54,712 nt of DNA, taken from positions 1-54,712 of the forward strand of contig JAJYWQ010000025.1 of NCBI GenBank assembly GCA_021791415.1, written 5' to 3'. Below, piece by piece: positions 8,575-16,607 of this stretch. The notes under the pieces are model-generated. The model was not told the DNA's origin. It did no database searches and saw nothing but the letters and a program-made list of their open reading frames with translations. Both the position numbers and the translations under genes were made by a program. The stretch comes from a bacterium. GTDB taxonomy: Bacteria; Chloroflexota; Dormibacteria; Aeolococcales; Bog-877. How positions within the stretch are numbered: position 1 is the first letter of the stretch; the number at the start of each line of letters is the position of its first letter.

Positions 8575-10097
8575 TTGCCGGGCACCTTGGCCGGGGCCAT
8601 GCTGGAGACCCGGGCCGCCACCAGGTCGGTGCCGTGCACCGTGTAGGGAACGAAGTAGCCGGCGGTGATCCCGAACACCACGGCGGCGGCGGCCAGCCAC
8701 CACCCGGCGTAGAACTCCGATCCCCGGGAGTCCGGTACCTGGTCGGCGAGTTCCGTCTCAGCAGCGGGCGCCCAGAATGGCCCGGTGCCGACCCGCCACG
8801 CGGCATAGGCCAGGAGGCCCATCCCCACGATCACTGCGGCGGTGATGAAGCGGTGCTCGGCGAAGCTCCCCACGACCACCTGGAACACTCCGGGGAAGCC
8901 AACCAGGAAGGGCACGCCTCCGAGGGACGCCGCACCCACAATGAACATCAGCTTGAGACGCGCCGCGCCCGCGGCCCGTCCCGTGATCGAGGCGACCTCG
9001 GCGCCGCCGCCCCGGTCGGCCACCGCACCGATGGCCATGACCAGGAGCGGGGACACGAAGGTGAGGGCGAAAGCCAGCCACAGGGCGCCGGAGAGCGAGG
9101 TCTCAGAGAAGGAGATGATCCCCAGCAACACAGGGCCCGAGACGCCTGCCAACAGAGCGGCGGTCGCCCGCCTCAGGTCCCGCTCCCCCAGCGCCCGCAG
9201 CGCCGACCAGTAGAGGGTGACCACCGCCAGCAGGAGCACGGGAACCACCAGCTGCAGGCCTCCCCTCGGGTCCATCCCCAGCAGTACCCGGACCAGCCCG
9301 TAGGTGCCCACCGGGAGGGATGAGACCACCAGCAGCATGCCCACCGGGGTCGGCGCCACGGCCACCCCGTCGAGAAGCCACCGCTGCAGCGGGACGATCG
9401 CCATCCGCGCGCCGAAGGCGAAGAGCAGCAACCCAGCCACTATCAACCCGGGAGCCCCCTTGAGGGGCCCGACCGTGGAGAGGGTCACGAAGTTGAAGGT
9501 GGTGTTGCCGGTCTGCAGCAACATCAGCAGGACGGCGACGAGCAGGGCCGCGGCCCCCAGGGACTGGGTCAGCAGGAGGCGCCGCGCCGCCTCACGAGCC
9601 CCGGGCCTCGAACCGGAGCCGACAAGGAGCGCCAGGGGAAAGACCGGCAGCCAGAAAAACAGCACCAAGAGCATGAGGTCCTGGGTGGCGAAGAACCCTG
9701 CCAGGCTGGTCTCCGAGATCAGCATGAGGGCGAAGTGGGAGCGGGTGCGCTCCCGCATCCGCCAGCTGGCGAGCACCAGGGCCGGGAAGACTGCGGTGAC
9801 CGCGAAGAGCAGCATGAGGCTCAGCCCATCCACCCCCAGGTGGTAGTCCAGTTGGAAGTAGAAGCCACGCAGCCAGGGTGCGTCGATGCTGGGCTGGGCT
9901 ATGGCCCCCTGGGCAGGGTTGCCCACCTCGCCGAGCAAGTCGAAGATGGCGATCGCCAGCGGAAGGCCGGTGGCCAGCAGGGCGCCGGTGCGAACCCTGA
10001 AGCGCTCCAGGTCGGTCCGCACTGGGAGCAGGGCGATCACCATCGCCCCGATCAAGGGGACAAACACGATCAGGGTCAGGCTGACGTCACTGGGCAC
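8571..10097 (-). CDS. NuoM-like antiporter subunit lacking channel charges
   Basis: This 508-residue protein has about 14 hydrophobic helices and the NuoM landmark YHLGVDGLSLMLL near residue 90. Three residues essential in NuoM are absent. The TM5 glutamate of FFWEMMLVP is missing (FFWLPVFP). The TM7 lysine and histidine of FAVKMPVVPLHGWLPDAH become Arg and Gln (FGARMAIVPLQRWLLDGV). The ILLKTAAYGLLR lysine is lost (SSLPVGTYGLVR). The late glutamate of FVGEF is valine (FPGVF). The flanking residues remain well conserved, so the alignment is secure. GTG start, directly abutting the nuoL-like stop. Confidence 0.88.
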   Translation of the reverse strand: MPSDVSLTLIVFVPLIGAMVIALLPVRTDLERFRVRTGALLATGLPLAIAIFDLLGEVGNPAQGAIAQPSIDAPWLRGFYFQLDYHLGVDGLSLMLLFAVTAVFPALVLASWRMRERTRSHFALMLISETSLAGFFATQDLMLLVLFFWLPVFPLALLVGSGSRPGAREAARRLLLTQSLGAAALLVAVLLMLLQTGNTTFNFVTLSTVGPLKGAPGLIVAGLLLFAFGARMAIVPLQRWLLDGVAVAPTPVGMLLVVSSLPVGTYGLVRVLLGMDPRGGLQLVVPVLLLAVVTLYWSALRALGERDLRRATAALLAGVSGPVLLGIISFSETSLSGALWLAFALTFVSPLLVMAIGAVADRGGGAEVASITGRAAGAARLKLMFIVGAASLGGVPFLVGFPGVFQVVVGSFAEHRFITAAVIVGMGLLAYAAWRVGTGPFWAPAAETELADQVPDSRGSEFYAGWWLAAAAVVFGITAGYFVPYTVHGTDLVAARVSSMAPAKVPGK

Positions 10098-12050
10098 TCA
10101 GGCCGACCCCCACCAGGTCGCCGCAGCGGCCGCCAGCGCCAGCACAGCGACCACCACCCCCGCGGCCCGCGGCTCCCACCAAAGTCGCCCGGGCAGCGGG
10201 CTTTCGGAGAGGTCGGACAGCCCTTGGGCGGCCATGTCCCCGGCTGGGTCCAGCACCCGCGCACTCAAGGTGGCCACCGCCCGCCCGACCCCCAGCAGAA
10301 CCCATCGGTCCGCGGCCTCCAGGGTGGCCCCGCCGCCCAGTATCGGCACGGAGCCCAGGCTCAGTCGGTCTCCGGCTAACCAGACCAGGCCGAGCCCCAC
10401 GAGGCCGGCGCCCAGGACTAGGAGCAGCCCGCCACCCGAACCGCCCAGGCCGGGAACCGATCCGGCCTGGGGCAGCATCCGGCCGAGCGCCCACGAGAAC
10501 GCCCCCGCCAGCCAGGCGAGCGTGGTGGCGACCACGGGGACCAAAGCCCCTGGCTGGCGCGCGCCCTGGGCCAGCTGACGACGCACCGCCCGGGCCTCGC
10601 GAACGTCCTTCGGCTCGGCACCGTGGACAAGATGCCAGCCCACCCTGGCGCAGGCGGCGGCGAGCAACAGGGAGGCGGCCACTCCAGCGACGATGGCGAG
10701 CACCCGCAGGGGCGCCGGCGCGGAGCCGGCGGTGAGCGCCGCCGCCAGGACCTCGGCCCGAGCGAAGAACGCTCCTACCCCCAGGACCCCGGCCCCGGCG
10801 GCCAGGGCGCAGAGGAACGTGAGGGCCGCAGGCCGAGCCTGCCGCCAGACGGCGCCCAGCCGGTCCACGGAGCGGACTCGGAGGTCGTGCTCCAGACGAG
10901 CGGCGGTGGCGGAGAGTGCCGCCACCACCAGCACGGTGGCCACGGTCATGGCGGTCGCCGCCGCCGGCGCCGCCAGGCCCACGGCCATCACCGCCATCCC
11001 CGTCTGGCTGAGGCCGACCCAGCCGGCAAAGGGGCGCAGCTGGCCTTCCCCGACTGCCAGGACGGCGCCCAGCAGGGCGGTGACCGCCCCCAGACCCACC
11101 AGCGCCGGCTGGGTGCCCGATGCCAGGTGCAGCAACGGGTATACGGCCAGGAGCACGGCCACCGGGACGACCCCGCCGGCCACCCCCTGGAGCAGGGCTC
11201 CGGCACCGGAGCGAGCGCCGGCCAGCGCCCGCCAGAGCCCCTGCAGGGGAGCCTGGCCTGCCCCTCCGGCAGCTGCCACCAGGAAGAGCACGCCCGAGAT
11301 CGTCAGGGTCCGCCCTCCCACTCCCCGCACCAACCCGTGGTGGGCGGCCGTCCAGATGGGGTAGAGGGCCTCGAGGTTCAACCCGTAGGGAGTCTGGGTG
11401 CTGGGGTGCTTCCCGGTGGTGGCTGCCAGCGCCACCTGGCCGGCGAACTTGACGTAGACGAAGACGACGGCCAGAAGGAGAAGTGCCCCCGACCCGCTCC
11501 AGACGAGGTAGATCCGCCGGGCCGCCCGCCCGGAGGCGGTACCGGCAAGCAGGGCCGCCATCAGACCGGTAAGGCCGAAACCGAGGAGCAGCTGGAAGAG
11601 CCCCGGCGCGAGTGCCACCAGCTCGGCCGAGAGGCCCAGGAGCGCTGAGAGGCGCATGACCGAGGGGAGCTGGGAGCTGGTGCGCAGCTGGGCCAAGAAC
11701 TGGGCCTGGCCGAGGACCACCGCAGCCGCCACGAGGGAGGCCAGGATCACCCCGTAAGAGGTGGCGGCGTACCCCACCCCCAGCTGGAAGTTGGCCGGCA
11801 GCAGGGTGGTGGTGGCTGCATTGAAGGGGCTCTGGGTGACCGAGAAGCTCCAGAAGGTGATGGTGGACTCGGTCACGTGCTGGTGGTGGAGGACGGTGGC
11901 GGCGAGGAGTACGAGGGCGGCCCCCAGGGTGAGCCAGCCGCCGAGCCACACGCCCAGGGCCGCCCCCCGGCGGGTCTCCGAGAGGTAGCTCAAGGCGATG
12001 CCGCCCAGAGGGAGGAGGATGACGACCCACCCCACCACGAAGACCTTCAC
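10098..12050 (-). CDS. NuoL-like antiporter subunit lacking channel charges
   Basis: A 650-residue membrane protein of NuoL length. The family core is recognisable at GGAGQAPLQGLWRALAG (NuoL GKSAQLPLQTWLADA), ALLQGVA (ALIHAAT), GWVGLSQTGMAVMAVG (YSTMSQIGYMFLALG) and AFFARAEVLAAAL (GFFSKDEILAGAM). The key lysine of GKSAQ is glycine, the histidine of LIHAAT is glutamine, and the K-D pair of FSKDE is R-A. The glutamate of WEGVGLCSY is also absent. A C-terminal extension with helices after about residue 520 may correspond to the lateral helix region. GTG start overlaps the nuoK-like stop. Confidence 0.85.
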   Translation of the reverse strand: MKVFVVGWVVILLPLGGIALSYLSETRRGAALGVWLGGWLTLGAALVLLAATVLHHQHVTESTITFWSFSVTQSPFNAATTTLLPANFQLGVGYAATSYGVILASLVAAAVVLGQAQFLAQLRTSSQLPSVMRLSALLGLSAELVALAPGLFQLLLGFGLTGLMAALLAGTASGRAARRIYLVWSGSGALLLLAVVFVYVKFAGQVALAATTGKHPSTQTPYGLNLEALYPIWTAAHHGLVRGVGGRTLTISGVLFLVAAAGGAGQAPLQGLWRALAGARSGAGALLQGVAGGVVPVAVLLAVYPLLHLASGTQPALVGLGAVTALLGAVLAVGEGQLRPFAGWVGLSQTGMAVMAVGLAAPAAATAMTVATVLVVAALSATAARLEHDLRVRSVDRLGAVWRQARPAALTFLCALAAGAGVLGVGAFFARAEVLAAALTAGSAPAPLRVLAIVAGVAASLLLAAACARVGWHLVHGAEPKDVREARAVRRQLAQGARQPGALVPVVATTLAWLAGAFSWALGRMLPQAGSVPGLGGSGGGLLLVLGAGLVGLGLVWLAGDRLSLGSVPILGGGATLEAADRWVLLGVGRAVATLSARVLDPAGDMAAQGLSDLSESPLPGRLWWEPRAAGVVVAVLALAAAAATWWGSA

Positions 12051-12463
12051 GACCCCGGCTCCAGATCGTCCTGGGGTGCCTCGGGCAGGGGCCCGGGCTC
12101 AGCGGCCGCTGGGGGTGGCTCGATCTGGGGACTCGGGAGCTCCCGATCAGCCCTGCGCGGAGCCGCCAACTCCAACAGATCGGATCCGGTGCGGCGGCGC
12201 AGGACCAGGGCGATCGCGACCGCGCCGGGCAGCGTCACCGCCGAGAGCAGTTCCACCACCACGGCGGCGGCCTGAAGTTGGGCCGCCGCGGCCACGGACG
12301 GCGCGGTGGCCGCGAAGCCCACCAGGGCCGAGGTCACTGCGGCCAGCAGCAGAGCCAGGCCGGCAACGGCGCCCAGGGAGTCCCGGCGGTGGACCAGCGC
12401 CGCCACCCCGAGCGCCGCCACAGCGGCGGCGGTCACCAGGAGTGCGGCGGCCGTCCCGTTCAC
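12047..12463 (-). CDS. NuoK-like subunit lacking both membrane glutamates
   Basis: A 138-residue protein with three hydrophobic helices in the first 90 residues and a Pro/Glu-rich cytoplasmic tail. Placement and helix pattern match NuoK: RDSLGAVAGLALLLAAVT aligns with RNLLFMLIGLEIMINA, and a final helix ends in VLRRR as in NuoK. The first conserved glutamate is alanine, and the second (AAAEASIG in NuoK) is not charged (SAVTLPGA). One glutamate nearby (VVVELL) might partly substitute. The tail of about 45 residues is longer than in ordinary NuoK. GTGA overlap with the preceding gene. Confidence 0.78.
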   Translation of the reverse strand: MNGTAAALLVTAAAVAALGVAALVHRRDSLGAVAGLALLLAAVTSALVGFAATAPSVAAAAQLQAAAVVVELLSAVTLPGAVAIALVLRRRTGSDLLELAAPRRADRELPSPQIEPPPAAAEPGPLPEAPQDDLEPGS

Positions 12464-13065
12464 CCGCGCCCTCCGCGGCGCTGCGCCCGAGCGGCGGCGC
12501 GTGCCGCCGCCCGCTGCTCGGCTCGGCGCCGCTGCTCAAGAAGCCGCCGGCGCCGGGCCGCCTCAGCCTGCTCATCGACCACCTCGCGGCGGTCGCGGCG
12601 GATGAGGACCGCCGCGGACACCAGCAAGAACGTGGCCAGGACCAGGGTGCCCAGCACCGGCACCCCGGTGCCCAGCAGGAAGGCCGTCCCCACGCGCACC
12701 GGCGCGGGCGCAGGTGCGGTGCTCGGGAAGCCGGCCTTGGTGGCCGCTCCCACGCCTACCAAGAGCACGAAGGTGAGCACGGCCGCCGCCGCCGGTACGG
12801 TCACCGACAGGGCGGTCCGCCGGGTGCCGCCGTCCTCCGCGCCCGGGGACCCGTGAGCCAGGGCGGTGAACACGGCGACTCCCGAGCCTCCGAGCAGAAG
12901 GGCCTCCAGCACCGCCGGCACCCAGGCCCCGGCACCGGCCATGGCCACCGCCAGCCCCAGCGAAAGCAACAGCAAGGCCAGGAGCTGGCTCGCACGGTCG
13001 TGGCGCCAGAGGAAGGCGAAGCCGGACCCGATCGCCACCCCTCCCCCAACCGCGACCGCGATCAT
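12460..13065 (-). CDS. NuoJ-like subunit, first gene of the operon
   Basis: A 201-residue protein with five hydrophobic helices and a long charged C-terminal tail rich in Arg, Gln, Glu and Ala (residues 155-201), likely helical. VLEALLLGGSGVAVF aligns with NuoJ ALEIIVYAGAIMVLF, keeping the glutamate but losing the tyrosine. The later glutamate helix (LAVELASMLLLAG) has become LGTLVLATFLLVSA. The ATG at 13065 has a strong AGGAGG about 12 nt upstream, so translation starts independently here. Identification rests on gene order and helix pattern as much as on residues. Confidence 0.75.
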   Translation of the reverse strand: MIAVAVGGGVAIGSGFAFLWRHDRASQLLALLLLSLGLAVAMAGAGAWVPAVLEALLLGGSGVAVFTALAHGSPGAEDGGTRRTALSVTVPAAAAVLTFVLLVGVGAATKAGFPSTAPAPAPVRVGTAFLLGTGVPVLGTLVLATFLLVSAAVLIRRDRREVVDEQAEAARRRRLLEQRRRAEQRAAARAAARAQRRGGRG

Positions 13066-13122
13066 CTAACGTGGCGCCTCCTGACCGACTTGGTCACAGC
13101 TGCCGCGCCCGGCGCGACACTC

Positions 13123-13153
13123 CCACGTGCACGTGGCACGGGCCGTCATTTTA
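13123..13153 (-). promoter_or_regulatory. Putative -10 box and palindromic operator before the nuoJ-like gene
   Basis: In the 120-bp gap before nuoJ the minus strand has TAAAAT (13153-13148), a good -10 candidate. It is followed by a perfect 14-bp palindrome CCACGTGCACGTGG (13136-13123), which would lie just after the transcription start. That position is typical of a repressor operator. No convincing -35 is seen. The palindrome contains CACGTG twice. The binding protein is unknown. Confidence 0.5.
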
Positions 13154-13185
13154 TGGGAGCGAGATCGACCTCTGAGGGGTGGCGC

Positions 13186-14730
13186 TCAGCGGTCACGTAG
13201 TGTGAGGCGATCGGCGAAGGCCTCAAGACGCGACTTGAGCGATGCCGGGAGGTCGGCGATGTGGGCCAGTGCCTCCCCACTCCAGCCGTCGGCGACCTCT
13301 CGGGCACGGGCCAGGGCTCCGGACTCGTGGACCAGCACGACCACCTGCTCCCGCAGCGCTGCGGCCGCCTCTGGTGACACCCGCTCCATTCGGCGCAGGC
13401 GAACGAGCACCTCAGCGCGGTGGGGACCGCGCAGGGCGCAGAGGACGGGGAGTCCACAAATTCCCTGTGCCAGGTCGATTCCCGCCGGCTTGCCGGTGCG
13501 ACCGGGGTCGCTGAAGTCCAGGCAGTCGTCTATCCCCTGGAAGGCCAGCCCCAGATCACGGGCGAACCTGGCCACCGCCCTGACCTCCGAGGCTCTGGCC
13601 CCGGACACGAGGGCGCCGATCGATCCGCAGGCGGATAGGAGCGAACCGGTCTTGCGGCGCGCCACCTGGACATATGGGGTGAGCGCCCCGGACCATACGG
13701 AGCGCCGCTCCAGCTCCCGCAACTGCCCGTCGGCGATCTCCACCAGTGCCCTGGCGAAGGCCCGCGAAACCCTCATGTCGCCGAGCCTCGCCACCATGCC
13801 CGAGGCCCGCCCCAGGTAGAAGTCGCCGACGCCGAGGGCGACCAGGGGGCCCTGGGTGGCGGCCACCGTGGGGGCGCCGCGACGCGAGTCAGCCCCGTCC
13901 ACAAGGTCGTCGTGGCAGAGGGTGGCGGCATGGATGATCTCCATCGCGGCGGCCCCTCTCAAAGCGGTCTCCGGCCGGTAGGCGGGGCCCAGCTCAGCGG
14001 CAATGAGCAAGAGTCGGGCTCGGATGCGCTTGCCCCCGGCCCCCAGCAACCGGGCCATCGGGGCCGCCACGGCGGCCGGGTCCCCGCTGAGGGTGCGGCC
14101 GAGCTGACGCTCCAGTGGGTCGCGGGAGGAAAGGAGCGCCCCGACCTCCTGAGGAATCGGGAGCGAGGTGCCCCCGGCACCGGCGGCCGCCGCCAGGCGC
14201 CTCCCGCCACGCCACCACCTCGCCTGAGCCTCTCCGGAAGCGCCGGCCGCGCGGGCTGCGCTCCAGCCGGCGGGAGGGAGCAGCTGGCGCACCACTGTGG
14301 CGATGTCCGCGCCGGTGGCGAAGGCCGCCCCGGCTGCGGTCAGCCCGTCGGCGAGGGCGGCTTCGTACTCCACGCTGCCGCAGCGGGTCAGCAGAGCGGC
14401 GGCCTGAGCCAGGCAGTAGTCGCCCGCCAGGGTTCCCAACCCCACCGGGGAGCTGCCGCTCGCGGCCGTCCAGTGCCACTCCAGAGCCCGCTGGGTCAGC
14501 TCTACGGCACCCGCCAGCTGGGCCACCGAGGGCGCCGCCAGCCTGGGGGTGGTGTCCCCCGCCCTGAGCGCCCAGAGGGCGGCCACCCCGAGCTCCTCCG
14601 GGGAGCGAAGAGGTCCGCCGAACTGACGCCCCTCCATCTGCTCCAGCGTCGCCCGGCACAGCTCCCGGCGTCGCCTCCCGCGCACGGGCGGGAGCGGCTC
14701 CTGCACCCCGATCGAGAGCGAGGCACTCAT
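13186..14730 (-). CDS. Polyprenyl diphosphate synthase with fused HepS-like N-terminal domain
   Basis: The C-terminal half (about residues 205-514) is a trans-prenyltransferase making the isoprenoid tail of quinones or lipid carriers: GGKRIR (232-237), first aspartate motif DDLVD (274-278), RRKTGSLLSACG (358-369) and second motif DDCLD (401-405). The first 200 residues are additional. ELTQRALEWHWTAA and GLGTLAGDYCLAQAAALL (97-114) resemble the catalytically inactive subunit I (HepS) of Bacillus heptaprenyl synthase, which has LVQSALDTHDEV and LTVLAGDY. Ordinary synthases are about 320-350 residues. ATGA overlap with the small membrane protein upstream. Confidence 0.88.
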   Translation of the reverse strand: MSASLSIGVQEPLPPVRGRRRRELCRATLEQMEGRQFGGPLRSPEELGVAALWALRAGDTTPRLAAPSVAQLAGAVELTQRALEWHWTAASGSSPVGLGTLAGDYCLAQAAALLTRCGSVEYEAALADGLTAAGAAFATGADIATVVRQLLPPAGWSAARAAGASGEAQARWWRGGRRLAAAAGAGGTSLPIPQEVGALLSSRDPLERQLGRTLSGDPAAVAAPMARLLGAGGKRIRARLLLIAAELGPAYRPETALRGAAAMEIIHAATLCHDDLVDGADSRRGAPTVAATQGPLVALGVGDFYLGRASGMVARLGDMRVSRAFARALVEIADGQLRELERRSVWSGALTPYVQVARRKTGSLLSACGSIGALVSGARASEVRAVARFARDLGLAFQGIDDCLDFSDPGRTGKPAGIDLAQGICGLPVLCALRGPHRAEVLVRLRRMERVSPEAAAALREQVVVLVHESGALARAREVADGWSGEALAHIADLPASLKSRLEAFADRLTLRDR

Positions 14731-15008
14731 CCGTCGGCTCCGGGATGGCGAACCAGGAAAACAGTGCTCACCAGCGCCACCAGCACGAGAAGCCCCCCCA
14801 CCGCCACCAGCATCGCCACCGACCTGTACCCGAGCACTGCCAGCGCCAGCACCACCAGGGCAGCCGGCGCGTAGCCCCAGGTCAGAAGACCGCCCCGGCG
14901 CACCAGCAGTCTGGCGCTGCGGACGGAGGCGTCGGGCGGTGCAGCGCGCAGCAGCCCGGCCGCCACCAGGATGGCAACGACCAACCCGAGCACCGCCGAG
15001 AGCACCAT
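14727..15008 (-). CDS. Small membrane protein of unknown function
   Basis: A 93-residue hydrophobic protein starting at the ATG of a TGATG overlap with the previous gene and ending in an ATGA overlap with the polyprenyl synthase. Three hydrophobic segments are visible: VLSAVLGLVVAILVAAGLL (2-20), YAPAALVVLALAVLGY (46-61) and VAMLVAVGGLLVLVALVSTV (63-82). An Arg-rich loop (SVRSARLLVRRGG) lies between the first two. Size and layout recall MrpF of cation/proton antiporters, but the MrpF GPTxxDRVVALD motif is not present, so I do not name it. Confidence 0.7.
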   Translation of the reverse strand: MVLSAVLGLVVAILVAAGLLRAAPPDASVRSARLLVRRGGLLTWGYAPAALVVLALAVLGYRSVAMLVAVGGLLVLVALVSTVFLVRHPGADG

Positions 15009-15340
15009 CAGGCTTCGCTGTCCGGATTCGCCGCCGGACCGGTGGGAAGATGGCGATCCGCGGGGCGGGGGGTCGGAGGGGGCAACAGCAGGTACACCGC
15101 CAGGGCAGCCACGGCCACGCCGGCCAGGATCAGGGTCGGGACCCCGACGCCAGCTGCCAGCACGGGCCCGAATGAGCCATTGAGCGCCCCCACCTCCGCC
15201 AGGAGGGCCAGCGCGGTGGCCACCCCCAAGAGTGCCAGCGGCCAGCTCCTCCAGCTGTAGGCGAGCTGCAGCGAGGCGCAGGCCACAAGGCAGCCGGCCC
15301 AGGCCATGAGCAGAAGGGCGGCCTCCACCGGCCAGGCCAT
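15008..15340 (-). CDS. Small membrane protein of unknown function
   Basis: A 110-residue protein with three hydrophobic segments and a hydrophilic Pro-rich tail of about 25 residues. The ATG at 15340 forms a TGATG overlap with mnmA; a GTG nine bases upstream is the alternative. The last helix (TLILAGVAVAALAVYLLLPP) is followed by TPRPADRHLPTGPAANP. No family is recognised. Tight coupling on both sides indicates co-expression with mnmA and the prenyl synthase. A membrane partner role for quinone synthesis or the nearby NuoJ-N set is only a guess. Confidence 0.68.
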   Translation of the reverse strand: MAWPVEAALLLMAWAGCLVACASLQLAYSWRSWPLALLGVATALALLAEVGALNGSFGPVLAAGVGVPTLILAGVAVAALAVYLLLPPPTPRPADRHLPTGPAANPDSEA

Positions 15341-16584
15341 CAGTCGCACTCCTCCCCGGATTCCACCTGGATCTCCCCGCCCGCCACCACCTGGTCCCCA
15401 TCGTAGAGGACCAGCGACTGTCCAGGCGAGACCGCCGCCTGGGGCGTGGCGAAGCGGACTTCGGCCCGCTCGCCCGGCATGAGGCGCCAGCTCACCGGGG
15501 TCGGCTTGGCGTGCGCCCGAAGTTGGGCCAGAGCATGATTCCAGCCAGAGCTGGGCACCGGTGCCAGCGCCACGACCCTGGAGAGGGAGCAGCCGGTCCG
15601 AAGCAGGGAGCTCCAGGGCCCCACCCGCAGGGTGTTGCGGGGACGGTCCACCTCATACACGTACATCGGCTCGGCGTCCGCACGGCGGGCGGTCAGCCCC
15701 AGCCCGTGCCGCTGCCCCACGGTGTAGAAGGGCACGCCCCGGTGGCGCCCCACCAGCACCCCATCCCGGTCCAACACCGGGCCCTCGGAGAACGAGCCGG
15801 CGAGCTCCCGGGCCAGCAGGTCCCGATGGTCTCCCCCACCCACGAAGCAGAGCTCCTGGCTGTCAGGCTTGGCCCAGACTCCCAGACCGAGCGCACCGGC
15901 GATCTCACGGACCCGGGCCTTCTCCAGGCTGCCGATAGGGAACAGGCAGCGGCTGAGGACCTCGGGGGGTGTCCGGTAGAGCGTGTACGACTGGTCCTTG
16001 CGCGGGTCGCGCCCACGCCGGAGCACCGTCCCCCCGGCACCTCCCTGTTCCACCTGGGCGTAATGTCCGGTGGCCAGATGGCTGGCGCCGACCCGCGACA
16101 TGCGCAGGTACAGGTCGGCAAATTTGACGGTCTCGTTGCAGCGGACGCAGGGGTTGGGGGTTCGGCCCTCGCGGTACTCCCTGAGGAACTGCCCCACCAC
16201 CGTCCGCTCGAACTGGTCGCGAAGGTTGATCACGTAATGTGGGATCCCCAGCCGGGCGCAGACCCGTCGGGCGTCCTCCACCGCGTCCAGGGAGCAGCAG
16301 CCACCCTCCCCCCGCTCGAAGTCCTCTTCCGCCCACAGCCTCATGGTCACCCCGACTACCGGCAGCCCGGAGGTCGAGAGCAAGGCCGCGGCGACCGAAC
16401 TGTCCACCCCCCCGCTCATCGCCACAGCGACCAGGGTGGGTCGAGGCCGTATGCCTGCCAGGCCGTCCACGACTGGCACCGCCCAGGCGGGAAGAGATGA
16501 AGCGCTGCGGTCGGCGGGCCCCGAGTTCACTTCGGGCTCAACTCGCTGAGCCCCGGGCACAGTCACGGCCGGGGTCGCAAGCAA
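15340..16584 (-). CDS. mnmA: tRNA-specific 2-thiouridylase MnmA
   Basis: MnmA thiolates U34 of Lys, Glu and Gln tRNAs using ATP and relayed sulfur. The PP-loop AMSGGVDSSVAAALL starts near residue 54. The first catalytic cysteine is in NPCVRCNETVKF and the second in SQELCFVG, followed by the GVPFYTVGQRHGLGL segment. The C-terminal barrel domain ends near residue 410. The first ~45 residues are not conserved in the family, and the TTG at 16584 may not be the true start; in-frame GTG codons follow. It lies 24 bp after the CysO-type sulfur carrier gene, which fits a sulfur-handling cluster. Confidence 0.94.
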   Translation of the reverse strand: MLATPAVTVPGAQRVEPEVNSGPADRSASSLPAWAVPVVDGLAGIRPRPTLVAVAMSGGVDSSVAAALLSTSGLPVVGVTMRLWAEEDFERGEGGCCSLDAVEDARRVCARLGIPHYVINLRDQFERTVVGQFLREYREGRTPNPCVRCNETVKFADLYLRMSRVGASHLATGHYAQVEQGGAGGTVLRRGRDPRKDQSYTLYRTPPEVLSRCLFPIGSLEKARVREIAGALGLGVWAKPDSQELCFVGGGDHRDLLARELAGSFSEGPVLDRDGVLVGRHRGVPFYTVGQRHGLGLTARRADAEPMYVYEVDRPRNTLRVGPWSSLLRTGCSLSRVVALAPVPSSGWNHALAQLRAHAKPTPVSWRLMPGERAEVRFATPQAAVSPGQSLVLYDGDQVVAGGEIQVESGEECD

Positions 16585-16607
16585 GGTGTGGGACCCGGCT
16601 CCGTCGG

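Noticed and set aside
10087-12030. A 647-codon minus-strand frame within the nuoL-like gene
   Set aside because: Alternate frame of the NuoL-like gene; Gly/Arg/Pro-rich with no hydrophobic helices, whereas the chosen frame shows NuoL motifs.
14727-15008. Assignment of the small membrane protein as MrpF
   Set aside because: Size and helix layout fit, but the GPT/DRVVALD motif is missing and no other mrp genes are adjacent.
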